DNA from: Lineus longissimus
Lineage: Eukaryota > Nemertea > Pilidiophora > Heteronemertea > Lineidae
NCBI RefSeq assembly: GCF_910592395.1
Contig: NC_088323.1
Location: 9,920,001-9,984,000 of the forward strand
DNA: 64,000 nucleotides
Direction: 5' to 3'
How positions within the stretch are numbered: position 1 is the stretch's first letter; every line of letters begins with the position of its first letter. Of this stretch, positions 1 through 10,244 are shown in pieces. The notes under the pieces were generated by a model. It was not told the DNA's origin. It searched no databases and saw only the letters and a program-made list of their open reading frames with translations. Both the position numbers and the translations under genes were made by a program.

Positions 1-879
1 CAGTACATAGTTTTCAATAACTCATTGTTTTTACGATTTCCGGTCACCCTTCTCACCGCATACAAAGCTGAGTTAGCCTTAGGGACAATTTGATAAAAGA
101 GATCAAGCGAAGACTTTTGAGCCTTCACAACGGTCACACACGCCAAGCTGGTCGCATCTCATCGCATTGCCACGTCAAAAATAATAATTAGGGACAATTT
201 GATCAACATGTTTTTTCCAAGTCTGATCGCTTTCAACAATAACACCTAGATCCTTAACGTCTCGTACCCTTCCAAGCAGAGTTTTGCCCATGTTGTAATG
301 GAAAAGGATGGGGTTGGCCTTTCTAGTAACAGATTATCACACATTTCGGTATGCTAAAACTCAGTCCCGATTTCTTACACCAAACAGCGAGCTGGTCTTA
401 GTCGCCTTGCACGAAGATACAGTCAAAAATATCACGTATGATTCGAAAGCATTTAGCATCGTCTGCTTAAGGACCAGAATGAATTTCTTCCAATAGAACA
501 TCCGGTAAATCATTTATACAGCAGGAGAAAAGAAGAGGGCCAAAAATGGAGCCCTGATGAGAGACTCTTGAAAGAACAGGTGCGAGCGCCGACTCATCTC
601 CCTCAAGCACCAACCTCTACCTCCGTGAATTCAGATAAGACTCGAACCAGCTCACGAGTTGATCGTGAATACCGAAACTGCGGAGCTTATGACACAGGAG
701 GTTGCTGGGGACACTGTCAAACGCGCGGGCTAGGTCAAGGTTAAGAACATCGACCTGGCCACCATTGTCCAGTTCCTGGCCTATCTTGTCAAATATTTCC
801 ACCAGCTGGGTCCCAGTAGACCGGTCTTTACGAAAACCGTGCTGACCCGGGTTGAATAAAGGTTCTACGTACGGATACA
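1..879 (-). pseudogene. Non-LTR element A: reverse transcriptase, 3' part (runs off the window)
   Basis: Read on the minus strand this is the reverse transcriptase domain of a CR1/jockey-like non-LTR retrotransposon. Visible motifs are GFRKDRSTGTQL (about 840-800), LDLARAFDSVP (about 740-705), a GSIFGPLL-type motif after a frame change near 560, and an ADD catalytic box near 440. The C-terminal ANSALYAVRRVTGN region reaches the window edge. It continues the endonuclease and linker part seen at 10,250-11,102; element B separates the two halves. Several frame changes and a small retroposon insertion (95-187) show that it is dead. Clade assignment within CR1/jockey-like elements is an inference from motif pattern only. 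Confidence 0.8.
95..187 (+). mobile_element. 93-bp retroposon-like insertion with 16-bp target duplication
   Basis: The 16-mer TTAGGGACAATTTGAT occurs at 79-94 and again at 188-203, directly flanking this segment. The segment ends in an A-rich AAAAATAATAA tail on the plus strand. Removing the segment and one repeat restores the frame of element A between its VDQIVP and KANSALYA codons. A long target duplication plus an A-rich tail is the signature of target-primed reverse transcription. The insert is either a very short SINE or a 5'-truncated LINE end. Confidence 0.8.
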
Positions 880-1200
880 ATCAGATGTGATGGATGGGTT
901 AGACAAGGGTGATGTCGTTCTTCTATTGATGTTAGATATGTCATCAGCTTTTGATACCATTGAGCATACCATCTTGCTGAAGCGGTTGGAGTATTCTTTT
1001 GGTATAGAAGGTGCGGCCCTTGCATGGTTTCGGTCCTACTTGACTGAGCGGGTCAAGTCGGTTCGAATTGGCCATAATGTGTCTGACCAGCGGTCCATTA
1101 AGTATGGCGGCCCTCAGGGATCAGTTTTAGGGCCAAAGTTTTACTGCATGTATACCAAACCTATCGGCGACATTGTGCGAAAGTTCAACCTGAGATACTA
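880..1200 (+). pseudogene. Element B reverse transcriptase, N-terminal half
   Basis: The open frame encodes the reverse transcriptase palm, with LLMLDMSSAFDTIEH (the first catalytic Asp motif), AWFRSYL and GGPQGSVLGP in the usual order. It stops where Harbinger element C begins, immediately upstream of the catalytic YADD that resumes at 9289. The 5' end lacks endonuclease, as is common for truncated LINE copies. The motif set is jockey/CR1/Rex-like, and the family differs in sequence from element A. Confidence 0.85.
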
Positions 1201-1202
1201 GA

Positions 1203-1249
1203 GAGGTTGAGATGCACAACTGATACCGATACTTAAACTTATCACTTAT
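1203..1249 (+). repeat. Left terminal inverted repeat of Harbinger C
   Basis: This segment pairs with 9231-9277 over about 47 bp with a handful of mismatches. The shared core is GAGGTTGAGAT followed by CACAACT and ATACTTA, ending ACTTATCACTTAT. Confidence 0.85.
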
Positions 1250-1418
1250 CGAGATACGTATACGTTCTGACTTATCTCAAATCACCTTGAGAAAACCGAA
1301 CGTATACGTATAACGTATACATATCTTCTATAACTCCTTGTCTCTGATTCGGTGACAATCGTACCGCTCAGCAAATCGCAATAGGTCTTGTATTTTAGAG
1401 GTTGTTCCATTAACCAAA

Positions 1419-2640
1419 ATGGCTGCTGTTAACGATATAATTCTTGGTATTGCGGCTGATGTTCTTAAGCCAGAAGAGGCCATGTTACTCATTTTGCATG
1501 ATGATGAAAGAGAGAAACCAAGGCGGCTCGGCGTGTTGCTGCAGGACCTTGATGACGAGACATACCGCCGCATATTTCGCTTCGAGAGGCAGGATGTGGA
1601 GCGGTTGTGCTTGGCCCTCAAAATCCCAGAAATGGTGACGTACCGAAATGGAACTTCAGTTCATGGTTTAGATGCGTTACATGTTCTGTTGAGACGGCTT
1701 GCCTCCCCGAATCGTTTGATCGATATCTCAATCGACCACTGGAAGACACCAAGTGAGGTGTCATACATTGTTAATAGAATGCTTGATCTCATTTATGATC
1801 AGCACGCCCATCTACTGGATGATTTTCACCAGGACTGGTTGGCTCCGCCAAGGCTACGGGAGTTTGCCGACGCAATACGAGACATGGGTGCCCCCCTAGA
1901 AAACTGCTTGACGGAACTGCGCGCGCCATCTGTCGGCCAATTCGAAATCAACGGCAAATGTACAGTGGCCACAAAAGACAGCACTGCTACAAGTTTCAGT
2001 CCGTCTCCGCCCCGAACGGGATGATTGCGAACATGTATGGTCCCGTAGAGGGCCGGTGTAACATGTGGTTGTTCCCCATGTGTCAGTGTTTCCAAACAAT
2101 AGGCAGCTAGAGAGACCACGACTTTTCAATAGGGGTGATACACAGAAAAACTTTTCAATCTATTTTTGAGCGTTCCCAAACAATGAGAGGAAACACTCAA
2201 AAACAGAAACACTCAAAAACGTTACACCGGCGTCATGATGCCGAAATGCTGAGAATGAGTGGGCTGCTTGACCAGCTCGAGGCTTTGGATCGTCAAGCTC
2301 CTGGGTGTATGTTATATGGTGATCCAGCCTACCCGATTCGCCACTATCTGTTGAAGCCGTTCGGAGGAGCTGCACTGAACGACCAGGAGGCCGAATTTAA
2401 CAGGAGGATGTCCCGGCTCCGAGTCTCTGTGGAATGGACATTTGGGAAGATCATTTCGAATTTCGCATTTCTGGACTTTAAAAAAAATCAGAAGTTGTAC
2501 CTCCAGCCAGTCACCAAATATTATATAGTTGCTGTGATCCTCACTAACTGCCACACCTGTTTATATGATGTCAAACGGGGAGTTTTTTTGGACTTCAGCC
2601 CCCAACTCTTCAGCAGTATCTGCAACTTAATTGAATGGAC
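1419..2640 (+). pseudogene. Harbinger-type DDE transposase of element C, broken
   Basis: The N-terminal half (1419-1900) is open and has the FRFERQDVERLCLALKIP helical region common in invertebrate Harbinger transposases. A short deletion near 1905 shifts the frame right before the DGTAR motif, which carries the first catalytic Asp. The MYSGHKRQHCYKFQ stretch and SAPNGMIANMYGP then read in another frame up to 2056. The MITE at 2057-2226 interrupts the gene. The frame resumes at 2231 with HDAEML, YGDPAYP (second acidic motif) and the RVSVEWTFGKI region expected around the catalytic Glu. A further frame change in the G/T run near 2580 alters the C-terminus. With at least two frame changes and one insertion, no functional transposase can be made. 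Confidence 0.85.
2057..2226 (+). mobile_element. MITE E, copy 1 (170 bp), inside the Harbinger transposase
   Basis: The element starts TGTAAC and ends GTTACA, with CCGG on both sides (2053-2056 and 2227-2230). A second copy lies at 22,477-22,648. Removing one CCGG plus the element rejoins the transposase codons for GPVEGR and RHDAEML in frame, so CCGG behaves as a 4-bp target duplication. There is no coding capacity. The interior has repeated AAACACTCAAAAAC words. I cannot assign it to a superfamily. Confidence 0.85.
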
Positions 2641-2991
2641 GTTCCAGCTGTAGAAACAACGTAACCATGGTAACGAATCAGTTAACTTCGACTTGACTTT
2701 ATTTTTCAGTTAATTTGATCTAAACAACTTCACTGTAAAAACTAACCGCCTAGGTTAAACTGTGGACGGGTGAAAGTTAACAAAACGTAAACATACAAAT
2801 TTGTGTGGTAAAACATTGTAGTCTACTCATTTCAGGTATTTGATGTACATGTATATCAGGAAGTATATGTCGGAAATAAAAAGAGGCCTAAAACAACATG
2901 TTGTCGTATATCATCTATGCAATGTGAACCACCATCGTTCTTGTTCAAGTCAGTGTTCATTGATTCGATGATTAGAAAATCATGGCCTGGA

Positions 2992-4181
2992 TCATTTCTC
3001 CATAAACCTCTTCATCATGTCGAACAAAAACTTCTTCTCTTCTCTTTCACTCTCAAGCCTCAGCCTCCTTTCATCCTTCTCCAAGTCAAATCGAGCAGTA
3101 TCCAGTTCTAGTTGTTTTTTCTTCAACTCAATCTCCTCCCGCTGCAGCCCTTGGTCTTGCTTAGATTTGTCGGCCAAAAAGTCCAGGGCCTTGCTGTTCG
3201 TGGTCCTACTCCGCTTAGCCACACTTTCACCATTTTCTTGACCTGAAATTGTAATTAACCTGAAATTATTTTTTAAGGGACACGTAGTAGCCAGTAAGGA
3301 CCAGTCAAATTGAAACTTAAATTGGCAAAAAAAACAGACATCATGACCTTTCTTTATAACCATCAAGATGGTGAGAGACAGAGCGATCCCACCTATGATC
3401 TTTAGAATGTATACACTAACCTTCTACTGGGGCTGACAGAGTTTCCATCGCTTTCTTCCGCAGTTCCTTGGCCTTCGCTTCTTCATCCCCTTTCGCCTGT
3501 TTTTTCTGCTTTTGATTCCTATCAGCTTCGTCACGAAGGTCAAGTATTTCCAAGAGAAGTTGTTCTTTTTCCCCGAATTCATGTTCGACTCCAGACCTGA
3601 GAGGAACACAAATGGAAAATATTATTTCATAACCAAGTAGTAGGACCCGCAGCGCCAATCCTTCACGTGAAGAAAGGGAATCCGCAGATGTTGATAACTT
3701 GACGGCATTACAGTTAGAGAGGTAGGTAGGCCTCGACTTTGATATGAAATTTGGTGGATTGTCGTCTTTGGTGTGTTTTTTTTTGTTAAACTGAGAGAAA
3801 AATTTCCAAGTGAGGAGGAGAAAGAAGTTCCCATGAAAAAAAATGAATAAACCAAAACATCGACATCGATAACAGAATGTAATGAAGCATCATCTTGTTA
3901 TCATCATCTGGTTATAGCCTACTCATGATGCGGCACACTCACGCTTTCATGTCCTCTTTCTCGGCCTTTTCAAATTTTGCCAAAAGCAGGAGAGTTCTCT
4001 CTCGCACTCGCCGTACACCCACGTCCAATGCTGGTCTTGCATCTGTAGCGGATGCTTTTAATTTTTCCTCCACCGGGACCCATGATCCCTCGATGAAAGG
4101 GTTCTGGGTGACAACTTCTCTAAGTAACATGATGTCGTCATCTTCTGAAAAGTGTACCCTTTTCTTTCTTTTCTGTGCCAT
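2992..4181 (-). CDS. Myb/SANT-like DNA-binding protein of Harbinger C (3 exons, 221 aa)
   Basis: Three exons read on the minus strand: 4181-3943, 3596-3421 and 3242-2992. Each intron begins GT (GTGAGT, GTTAGT) and ends CAG, and the phases fit without a stop, giving 221 residues. The start MAQKRKKRVHFSEDD is chosen because the divergent-Myb helices begin right after it; an upstream in-frame ATG at 4298 is less likely. The first ~80 residues form the Myb/SANT-like fold (DDDIMLLREVV, then WVPVEEKL and RRVRERTLLLL). The rest is a charged coiled-coil tail of KEQ-rich repeats. In Harbinger elements this partner binds the element ends and helps the transposase enter the nucleus. The copy looks intact, unlike its transposase. 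Confidence 0.8.
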
Positions 4182-4490
4182 TCTGAAATTCAAAACCATC
4201 CAAATAATTTGAACCCGCCTGCATGGAACCGGAGAAGAAAACGTATAGATCAGCAATCGGCCTACAACATCCGGGCTTGAATCGGCATCAATCCTCAATC
4301 AAAGGAAGAATGCAAGCTAGCTAGCAATCGACGCGCACCTACCGGCATATCAACGAGTTTCATCAATTCCGATAAGGCGACGAAGGCCCTTCGCATAACC
4401 AATCTACAAATCAAGCATGCTTCGTATTTGAAAAAGCCCTCATATTCACAAAAGCACAATTTTCTGGACGAATTCTTATGTTCGTCATGT
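4182..4490. other. Promoter-side spacer of the Myb-like gene
   Basis: This 300-bp segment runs from the Myb-like start to the insertion point of element D. No ORF or clear core promoter was recognised. Its right edge carries the TCATGT target copy (4485-4490). Confidence 0.4.
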
Positions 4491-4983
4491 CAGGCATGAG
4501 AGTTTTCCGTTTTTTGACGGAATTCCGTTTTTTTTAAGGCCAAAAAGTTGGGTCCTGGGGTTCGTGCAAATCTGCAATAAAAATCATAGGGGGTAAGGGT
4601 AGGGTGAGGTCTTATATTTTGCCAATTGCCCGACAGCAGTGGCTTTCTCATGAGTTTTTGGCGCGAAATAATGCCCCGAAGTCGAGTCACCACGCCTCGC
4701 GCCATGCGTAAAGTCGCATTCCAATCGTCCCATCCGAGCCCAGACGGACTTTCACGACTGCCTATTTTGTTTCCCGAAGCAGCCAACAGCCAATGAAATC
4801 AAAGCCCGCCAATAATATCTACGCCCCATTATAGTAACGTGACCTTATTTGGAATTAACATGCGATCAACACGTCCAGAGTAGTTCCTTGTTCTGAAGCT
4901 AGATGGCGTAGGCGTATCCCGTAATAAATTATAGCGCCTCGTGGCCATTGTTCAGCTCTTTTGTGTTCTTACGGCAGCTAACA

Positions 4984-7900
4984 ATGCATAAATTTGTTGC
5001 TGCTGGTGGGTGTTTGAAAGCATTGGAAGCTGGAGTAAAGAACAAGTTTCAATGGCGATGGCAAGATGAGATCGTAGAGGTGACATCACTAGGAGGAACA
5101 AGACTCAAGGGAAAGGTCGGGGACGCGATTAGTAAGGTGGAAATAGCTGGGAAAGTGATGTGCACGTGGTGTAATGACTTGATTAACTATGGTCCTGGTG
5201 GTAAGAAGGTGAGTACCGGTAATGGAAAATTAAACTATAATGAATGTTCGTGTGTCTCTTTAAAAATAGGCCTACAAACATCTGACATTATTCTGACAAG
5301 TTTAGATGAAAGTAGAGTGTACCAGTTGCTACTCTTCCACGTGGCCGTCGTCATCGACGATGTTTTGGCGCCAAAATGAACTACTCAGTATGTATGTCAA
5401 AAGGCAGTGACTAAGCCTAATTCTTTTTTTCAGGCAATAAAAAATCATATCATGTCAAAGAAACATGTCAAAAGGTGGCTTGATAGAGTTTCCAACTATA
5501 CCCTTGGGTCTGTGGTGACTACTCCTGGTGGAACTTCTGGTGCCAGCACGTCAGCATCTGCAGATGTAAATCCTGCTGTCCCTGTACTAGCTGATCAGCG
5601 GCAGCCTGTCCCTTTAGCTGATAGAATTGCTCAACAGGAGGTGAGTTCTATTCATCAGTCTGAGTGCCATGAGCTTTTAAAATAATTATTGTCACCATCT
5701 TAATTTTGTCCATGTGTTTTGTATTATTTGTGATTACGTGTATGTTAATGTAATGCTCCGTTTGGAGGTTTTATGCAATAAATTATTATTATTATTATTA
5801 TAAGTAAGACTCACTATCTTCAATTCTCAGCCTCATGGTGACACCTAGCCTAACTTTTGATAGAGCATCAATATAATGTAGTCAGTAGTGACAAGATGAT
5901 GATTCCAATATATTATTTGAAAATCGTTTAAATTTTTTTCAGGCCTTGGTTCTTGGAGTTGTGGCCGAACACTCCATGCCATTTACCCAGGCACCATTGA
6001 TGATAAAGGTTGCTCAGGAACTTGCTCGTGACCAGAAAGCCCTTTCTCACCTGAAAATGGATAGAACAACTGCAAGCTATAAAATGCGCATGGGGCTTGG
6101 CCAGTCTATGCTTGAGGATACGATTGAGAAAATCAGGAAAGAAAAGTTCTCGATGAACATGGACGAGTCCACTAGCGAAAACCTGAAGAAAGTGATGGAA
6201 GTTCTTGTTAGCTTTTATGATAATACTGCTGAATCAGTTGTCGTTGAACACCTTGCCAGTCTTGATATTTCCCATTCGGGTGCAGCACCCTTGTTTGGGG
6301 ATGTGTGTGACCTATTTCAACGACATGAACTGCCTTGGAACAATCTTGTGTCTGTCCTACTGGACAGTTGTAATGTGATGCGGGGGTCAAAAAGTGGACT
6401 GGAAACTAGGCTTAGGCAAGGAAGAGCACCACATTTGTTAGATATTGACGGGGACTCGTGTCACCATGTAAATAATTGTGCAAAGGTATTCTGCAAACCG
6501 TTTGAAGGTTATGTAGAGAAGTTGCATTCAGATATTCATACAGATTTTAAATGGTCTCAGGACCTGGTAGATATACTGAAAGAGATCTGTTTGGTATTGG
6601 GGATAAAGTTCACCATGCCCGAAAGATTTGTAAACCATCGCTGGCTGTCATGTTATGATGTCAGCCTTGGCAACATTCGGTTGTTTGATTGTTACAGGTT
6701 GATGTACTATGGTTTCTTGTCTAAAGCTGACATGGTTACATACAGCAATGTGTTAGATGAGATATTTACCAAGTATGAGGTGAGTGATACTGCAAGAAAG
6801 CAGATTAGGAAACTTCATGGGGTGTTAGGAGCGAAGAACATGACCAAGGAAGGTACTGACCGTAAGAAGAGAATTGTAGAGAAAGTTATTTTCAAGGAGA
6901 GGCTAACTCTGCTTATTCTCAATTTCTACATTTCAGCTCTAGCAATGTTGAAGGAATATGTATGTCTCTTTCAGCTCAAAGAACCAATGCTCCATAAAAT
7001 TCATGATCAGCAAGAGGCACTAGTAAGGAAATTCCTGTCCTGTTTTTGCAAACCTGAGACGGTGTCCAGTTTATCCTTAAAGGATATTTTGAAGCTTGAC
7101 TTTTCAAGGACTGACCTCTATCTTCCTAGGAAGGAGATGTACATAGGACATGCCCAATCCATAGTTGACAAGTTTCAAAGGATTAGGAAGAATGATAAGG
7201 ATGTTGTGTCCTTCTTCCAAGCAGTTGAGACTGCATACAGTACGTGTGCCACTTACATGGTTAAGAAACTTCCAATCAACAGTGTCACTTTGAAAACACT
7301 ATCAGCTGTAGATCCACTCGCCCGGGGCCATTCTAATACCCTCCGCTTCATGAAGAAACTGCCAGCTCTGTTCCCTACTGTGGACATTGATGAAAACATT
7401 TTCACGCTTGAGTTGCACCAGTATCAAGTTGATTTGTCGCTACCAAATGCAGTTGATCCTGCTGGCACCGCAGTGCGTTTGGACAAGTGGTGGAGTCAGG
7501 TATTCAAATCCGAAAACTACCCTGAGCTCACAAAGGTTATGAAAGCTGTGCTTAGTATCTTCCATGGGCCGGCTGTGGAGAGTGCCTTCAACGTCATGGG
7601 TGATATCATTGACGAGCGAAAGTGCAGAACGAACATAGCCACATATGAATCAATCCAGACAGTAAAATACAAACTCAGATCTAGTGGTAAAAGTGCTATT
7701 CAGTATTTTCACAGGCCTGACAAATTGCACTCTCCTGTCAATGGCCGCATTTGCAAGGGAGTCCGACATGCCTATGGGCGTTACAAGGCTGAACTGGATG
7801 GGCAAGCCAAAATGAGGAAGGCTATGCAAAAGAAGCTTGATGTCCAAAAGAAAAAAGTCCTCAGCAAGACAAAGGCCAAAATCTTGATGACAACTGCAGA

Positions 7901-7994
7901 AAAGGAATGCTTTCGCGGGCATGAAGCAAAGTTAAAGAGGCTTGAAAGACTTCAGAAACTGTCCCAGAAGATGACCAATGCGAAGAAAAAGTAA
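4984..7994 (+). CDS. hAT-like transposase with BED-like zinc finger (3 exons, ~827 aa)
   Basis: Exons 4984-5208, 5434-5640 and 5943-7994 join in phase 0 through GTGAGT donors and pyrimidine-rich TTTTTTCAG acceptors. The second ATG (MHKFVAAGG) is preferred as start over 4948. A C-x2-C half (CTWC, about residue 60) in exon 1 and an H-x5-H half (HIMSKKH) in exon 2 make a BED-type finger split by the intron. Exon 3 carries hAT-like landmarks in order: MDES (about residue 218), LLDSCNVMRG (about 285), CHHVNNC, NHRWLSCYD, and near the C-terminus FHGPAVESAFNVMGD (Glu about 690), followed by a Lys-rich tail. The expected role is cut-and-paste transposition with the finger binding the element ends. 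The frame is intact, so recent activity or domestication is possible. The acidic triad is inferred by pattern, not alignment. Confidence 0.82.
5209..5433 (+). other. Intron 1 of the element D gene
   Basis: The intron starts GTGAGT and ends with a T-rich tract plus CAG. It separates the two halves of the zinc finger. Confidence 0.75.
5641..5942 (+). other. Intron 2 of the element D gene, with an (ATT)n run
   Basis: The intron starts GTGAGT and ends TTTTTTTCAG. It holds a short ATT microsatellite near 5781-5801 and no other recognisable element. Confidence 0.75.
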
Positions 7995-8336
7995 CCATTG
8001 TTTTATTCCCCTCCCCCTTGTCCTTTGTCTACTCTTACTGTGGGATGACCTCACTATAGTTGAATCCAGTCAGTTAAGTTTTTCCAATCCTGCTGTATTA
8101 TTTGGTCATTGTGTTAGCCAAGGAAGTGTGCACTAACTTCCTCTTGTCCCTCCAGTCCTGCCTCAACATGTAGGCTACTGGCAGTGGTATATGTGGGGAC
8201 AGATCAGGGTAGGGTATACAGCTGATTTGGTCTTGGAGGTATTTCAATTAACAAATTATTTGTTAATAATACCTCCCTGTTTTTGTTGTATCTTGTAGGA
8301 ATTATAGGTTGTATGTAATTCTGATGTCTGAGTTTG

Positions 8337-8342
8337 AATAAA
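8337..8342 (+). terminator. Poly(A) signal of the element D gene
   Basis: AATAAA lies 343 bp after the stop codon, with a GT-rich stretch (TGTTGG) just downstream, as expected for 3' end formation. Confidence 0.6.
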
Positions 8343-8570
8343 TGTTGGTTTAAGTGAAATGTCATCTTGTCACTTTTAGTATTTTTTACATGCAAAGGCC
8401 CTAAACTTCCTTATGATTCAATTGCTGGAATATAATACTTCAAATGACTCCATAGACAATTGAAAATTAATTAAATCTGGCAGAACAGTAGGAGCCTAAC
8501 CCAAGAAGCCTATGACCTCAGATGCCTGGAAATGGCGTCTTTTATCCTCCACTTTAAAAAAAAAATCGAT

Positions 8571-8591
8571 GCGAGGGGGACACCCCCTCGC
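8571..8591. repeat. Perfect G/C-rich hairpin near the right end of element D
   Basis: GCGAGGGGG and CCCCCTCGC flank a 3-base ACA loop, giving a 9-bp perfect stem. It sits in a strongly GC-rich patch (8568-8642) inside an otherwise AT-rich element and about 115 bp from the right terminal repeat. Confidence 0.75.
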
Positions 8592-8713
8592 GCACCCCCG
8601 TATCGGGCCTGCGGCCCTCCCTCGGGCCTGTCGGCCCTCACGTTAGTAACCAAAAAATAGTCAAAAATAGTTTCCTTCTTTTTTTTTTCAAGTCACTCTC
8701 ATGCCTGTCATGT

Positions 8714-9230
8714 GCAATAGGAGTCAACGAAAATAGTTAGGGCAGTAAATTGTATATGTTTGGAAGTTAGGACGAGAAAAACAGAATTGTTTCACAACAA
8801 ATCCAATATACTTGCCTGGTTTCCGATGCGTCCACAAACCCGGGACCGAACGTATTGTAACGAGCCTCGTGAGTGATATGCCTACAAAGCGATGACGCAT
8901 TATGCGGGATATTTACACGTCACCATTGCATAAGCGATTTTATAAGTCCCAGTTTTAACTGACCCCACCTTGTCTCGCAGACGCAAAACAGTGAAATATA
9001 ACATTTTCTGTTGTCCATAATCGTGGTCTTGGTTTGTGACAAAAAGCACACCAGTTTGTCTTGAATCATGCATGTCAATCTGCTTATGATTTCCTGCGGC
9101 ATTCCGGGTTGATTGCTCAACTCGGTGCTGTCGAAAAACCTGATTTTTGACAAGGCCCAATCGGCCCTTTTTGCCAACTTATCGGGGTGAAATGCCCCCA
9201 TCAAATTTGATGACGTATTTCGTAAATTTT
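8714..9230. other. Right non-coding arm of Harbinger C
   Basis: This is the part of element C between insertion D and the right terminal repeat. Only short minus-strand frames of under 95 codons, without recognisable domains, occur here. It is probably the upstream flank of the Myb-like gene in the uninterrupted element. Confidence 0.5.
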
Positions 9231-9277
9231 ATAAGTGATAAGTATAAGTATTGGGATAAGTTGTGGATCTCAACCTC
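9231..9277 (-). repeat. Right terminal inverted repeat of Harbinger C
   Basis: This is the reverse complement partner of 1203-1249. It ends in CTCAACCTC immediately before the duplicated ACTA. Confidence 0.85.
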
Positions 9278-9278
9278 A

Positions 9279-10085
9279 CTACTACCTTTACGCAGACGAT
9301 GCCCAAGACTACGTAGTTGTCAGAGTGAAGGATATATCGTCTGCTATCCAGGCCGTCGAATCATGCGTCCGAGAGTTAAAGCCGTGGCTAATCGCAAATG
9401 GTCTATCTCAGAATGACGTCAAGACTGACTTTGCCATCTTCTTTCCTAAACACCTTGAAATTATTGTTAAAGAGCTGAACCTTGGTGTTTTTTGGATTCG
9501 GGTCTCACCATGGAAAAGCATGTAAACAATGTGTCAAGAGTCTGTCACTTTCATATGCGTAATATCAGTCGCATCAAGCCATTCCTCACAGATGCAGCAT
9601 GCAAGTCTCTTGTCCAGGCTACTGTCAACTCCAGACTGGACTATGCCAACAGCCTCCTGTATGATATAGCTGACAGTCATTTGAAAAGACTCCAAAAGGT
9701 GCAGAACACAGCGGCCCGACTTGTAACCGATGCAAAGAAGCGTGATCACATTAAACCAGTTCTTCAGGGGTTGCACTGGTTACCTGTCCACTTACGTATT
9801 CAGTTCAAGCTTTTATCGTACAAGGTTTTAAATGGCTTAGCACCAGAGTATTTCGATGATCTTATTGTAAAGCATGTGCCAAACTGGCAGTTGCGTTCCG
9901 CGGACCAGGGCCTCTTGTCTGTGCCAAGGACTCGCACTAAAAGATACGGCTCGAGGTCATTGGGACAAGTTGCTCCTGGTCTGTGGAATGCACTGCCGGC
10001 AACGATCAGAGGGTCACCAAGTGTTCAATCTTTTAAGGGTCTTTTAAAGACACATCTTTTTAGACAACATTATTGTGTTTCTTAA
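9279..10085 (+). pseudogene. Element B reverse transcriptase, C-terminal half
   Basis: The frame resumes with YLYADDAQ, placing the catalytic YADD at 9289-9300. It continues through KPWLIANGL, then changes frame in the TTTTTTGG run near 9490. The second frame (from about 9492) holds the thumb and C-terminal region, with SRLDYANSLLY, LHWLPVHLRIQFK and WNALPATIR motifs typical of CR1/jockey-like ORF2 ends, and stops at 10,085. The domain order completes the half at 880-1200. Confidence 0.85.
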
Positions 10086-10198
10086 CTTTCGGAGCTGTGT
10101 TTTTATATTTCGTATGTCATGTCTGTGATGAATGAATGTTTTAAATGTAAAGCGCCTTAGAGCATTGCTTTTATGAATAGGGCGCTATAGAAATGTTT

Positions 10199-10244
<46 letters not shown>
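10086..10244 (+). repeat. Element B 3' UTR and (TAA)n tail
   Basis: A GCGCCTTAGAGC...GGGCGCTATAGAAATG stretch precedes about fifteen TAA units. A short tandem tail of this kind is the normal 3' end of CR1/L2-like LINEs. Confidence 0.8.

Larger units (their letters stand above)
4491..8707 (+). mobile_element. hAT-like element D (4217 bp), complete
   Basis: A perfect 13-bp inverted repeat, CAGGCATGAGAGT, starts at 4491 and ends at 8707 in reverse complement. The 6-bp repeat TCATGT flanks it exactly (4485-4490 and 8708-8713). A spliced transposase-like gene with an uninterrupted frame fills the interior. hAT elements usually make 8-bp duplications, whereas IS3EU and some hAT-related groups make 6-bp ones, so the superfamily remains open. 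This is the youngest-looking layer of the stack. Confidence 0.88.
1201..9278 (+). mobile_element. PIF/Harbinger element C, 8.1 kb with nested insertions
   Basis: Imperfect terminal inverted repeats of about 47 bp (1203-1249 and 9231-9277) share GAGGTTGAGAT, CACAACT and ACTTATCACTTAT blocks. A short direct repeat (CTA or ACTA, 1197-1200 and 9278-9281) flanks them, and excision restores the reverse transcriptase frame of element B. The coding plan is a DDE transposase on plus and a Myb/SANT-like gene on minus, the standard two-gene Harbinger design. Subtracting elements D and E leaves about 3.7 kb, a typical autonomous size. The 3-bp target duplication is expected for the superfamily, but the exact edge is ambiguous by one base. 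Confidence 0.85.
880..10244 (+). mobile_element. Non-LTR element B, 5'-truncated, inserted in element A
   Basis: The element is bounded by the 5-bp repeat ATACA (875-879 and 10,245-10,249). It starts inside its reverse transcriptase domain and ends in a (TAA)n tail at about 10,199-10,244. Deleting it with one ATACA brings the two minus-strand halves of element A back into one frame across the junction, which supports these limits. Element C splits B internally at 1201-9278. Confidence 0.85.

Noticed and set aside
308-496. 62-codon plus-strand frame
   Set aside because: It is antisense to the element A reverse transcriptase, whose motifs explain the sequence.
828-1025. Minus-strand frame across the A/B junction
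   Set aside because: It crosses an insertion boundary and has no motif; it is a chance frame.
880-1200. Idea that A and B are one element inverted by twin priming
   Set aside because: Both contain the same reverse transcriptase segment in different family versions, and the ATACA repeats show a separate insertion.
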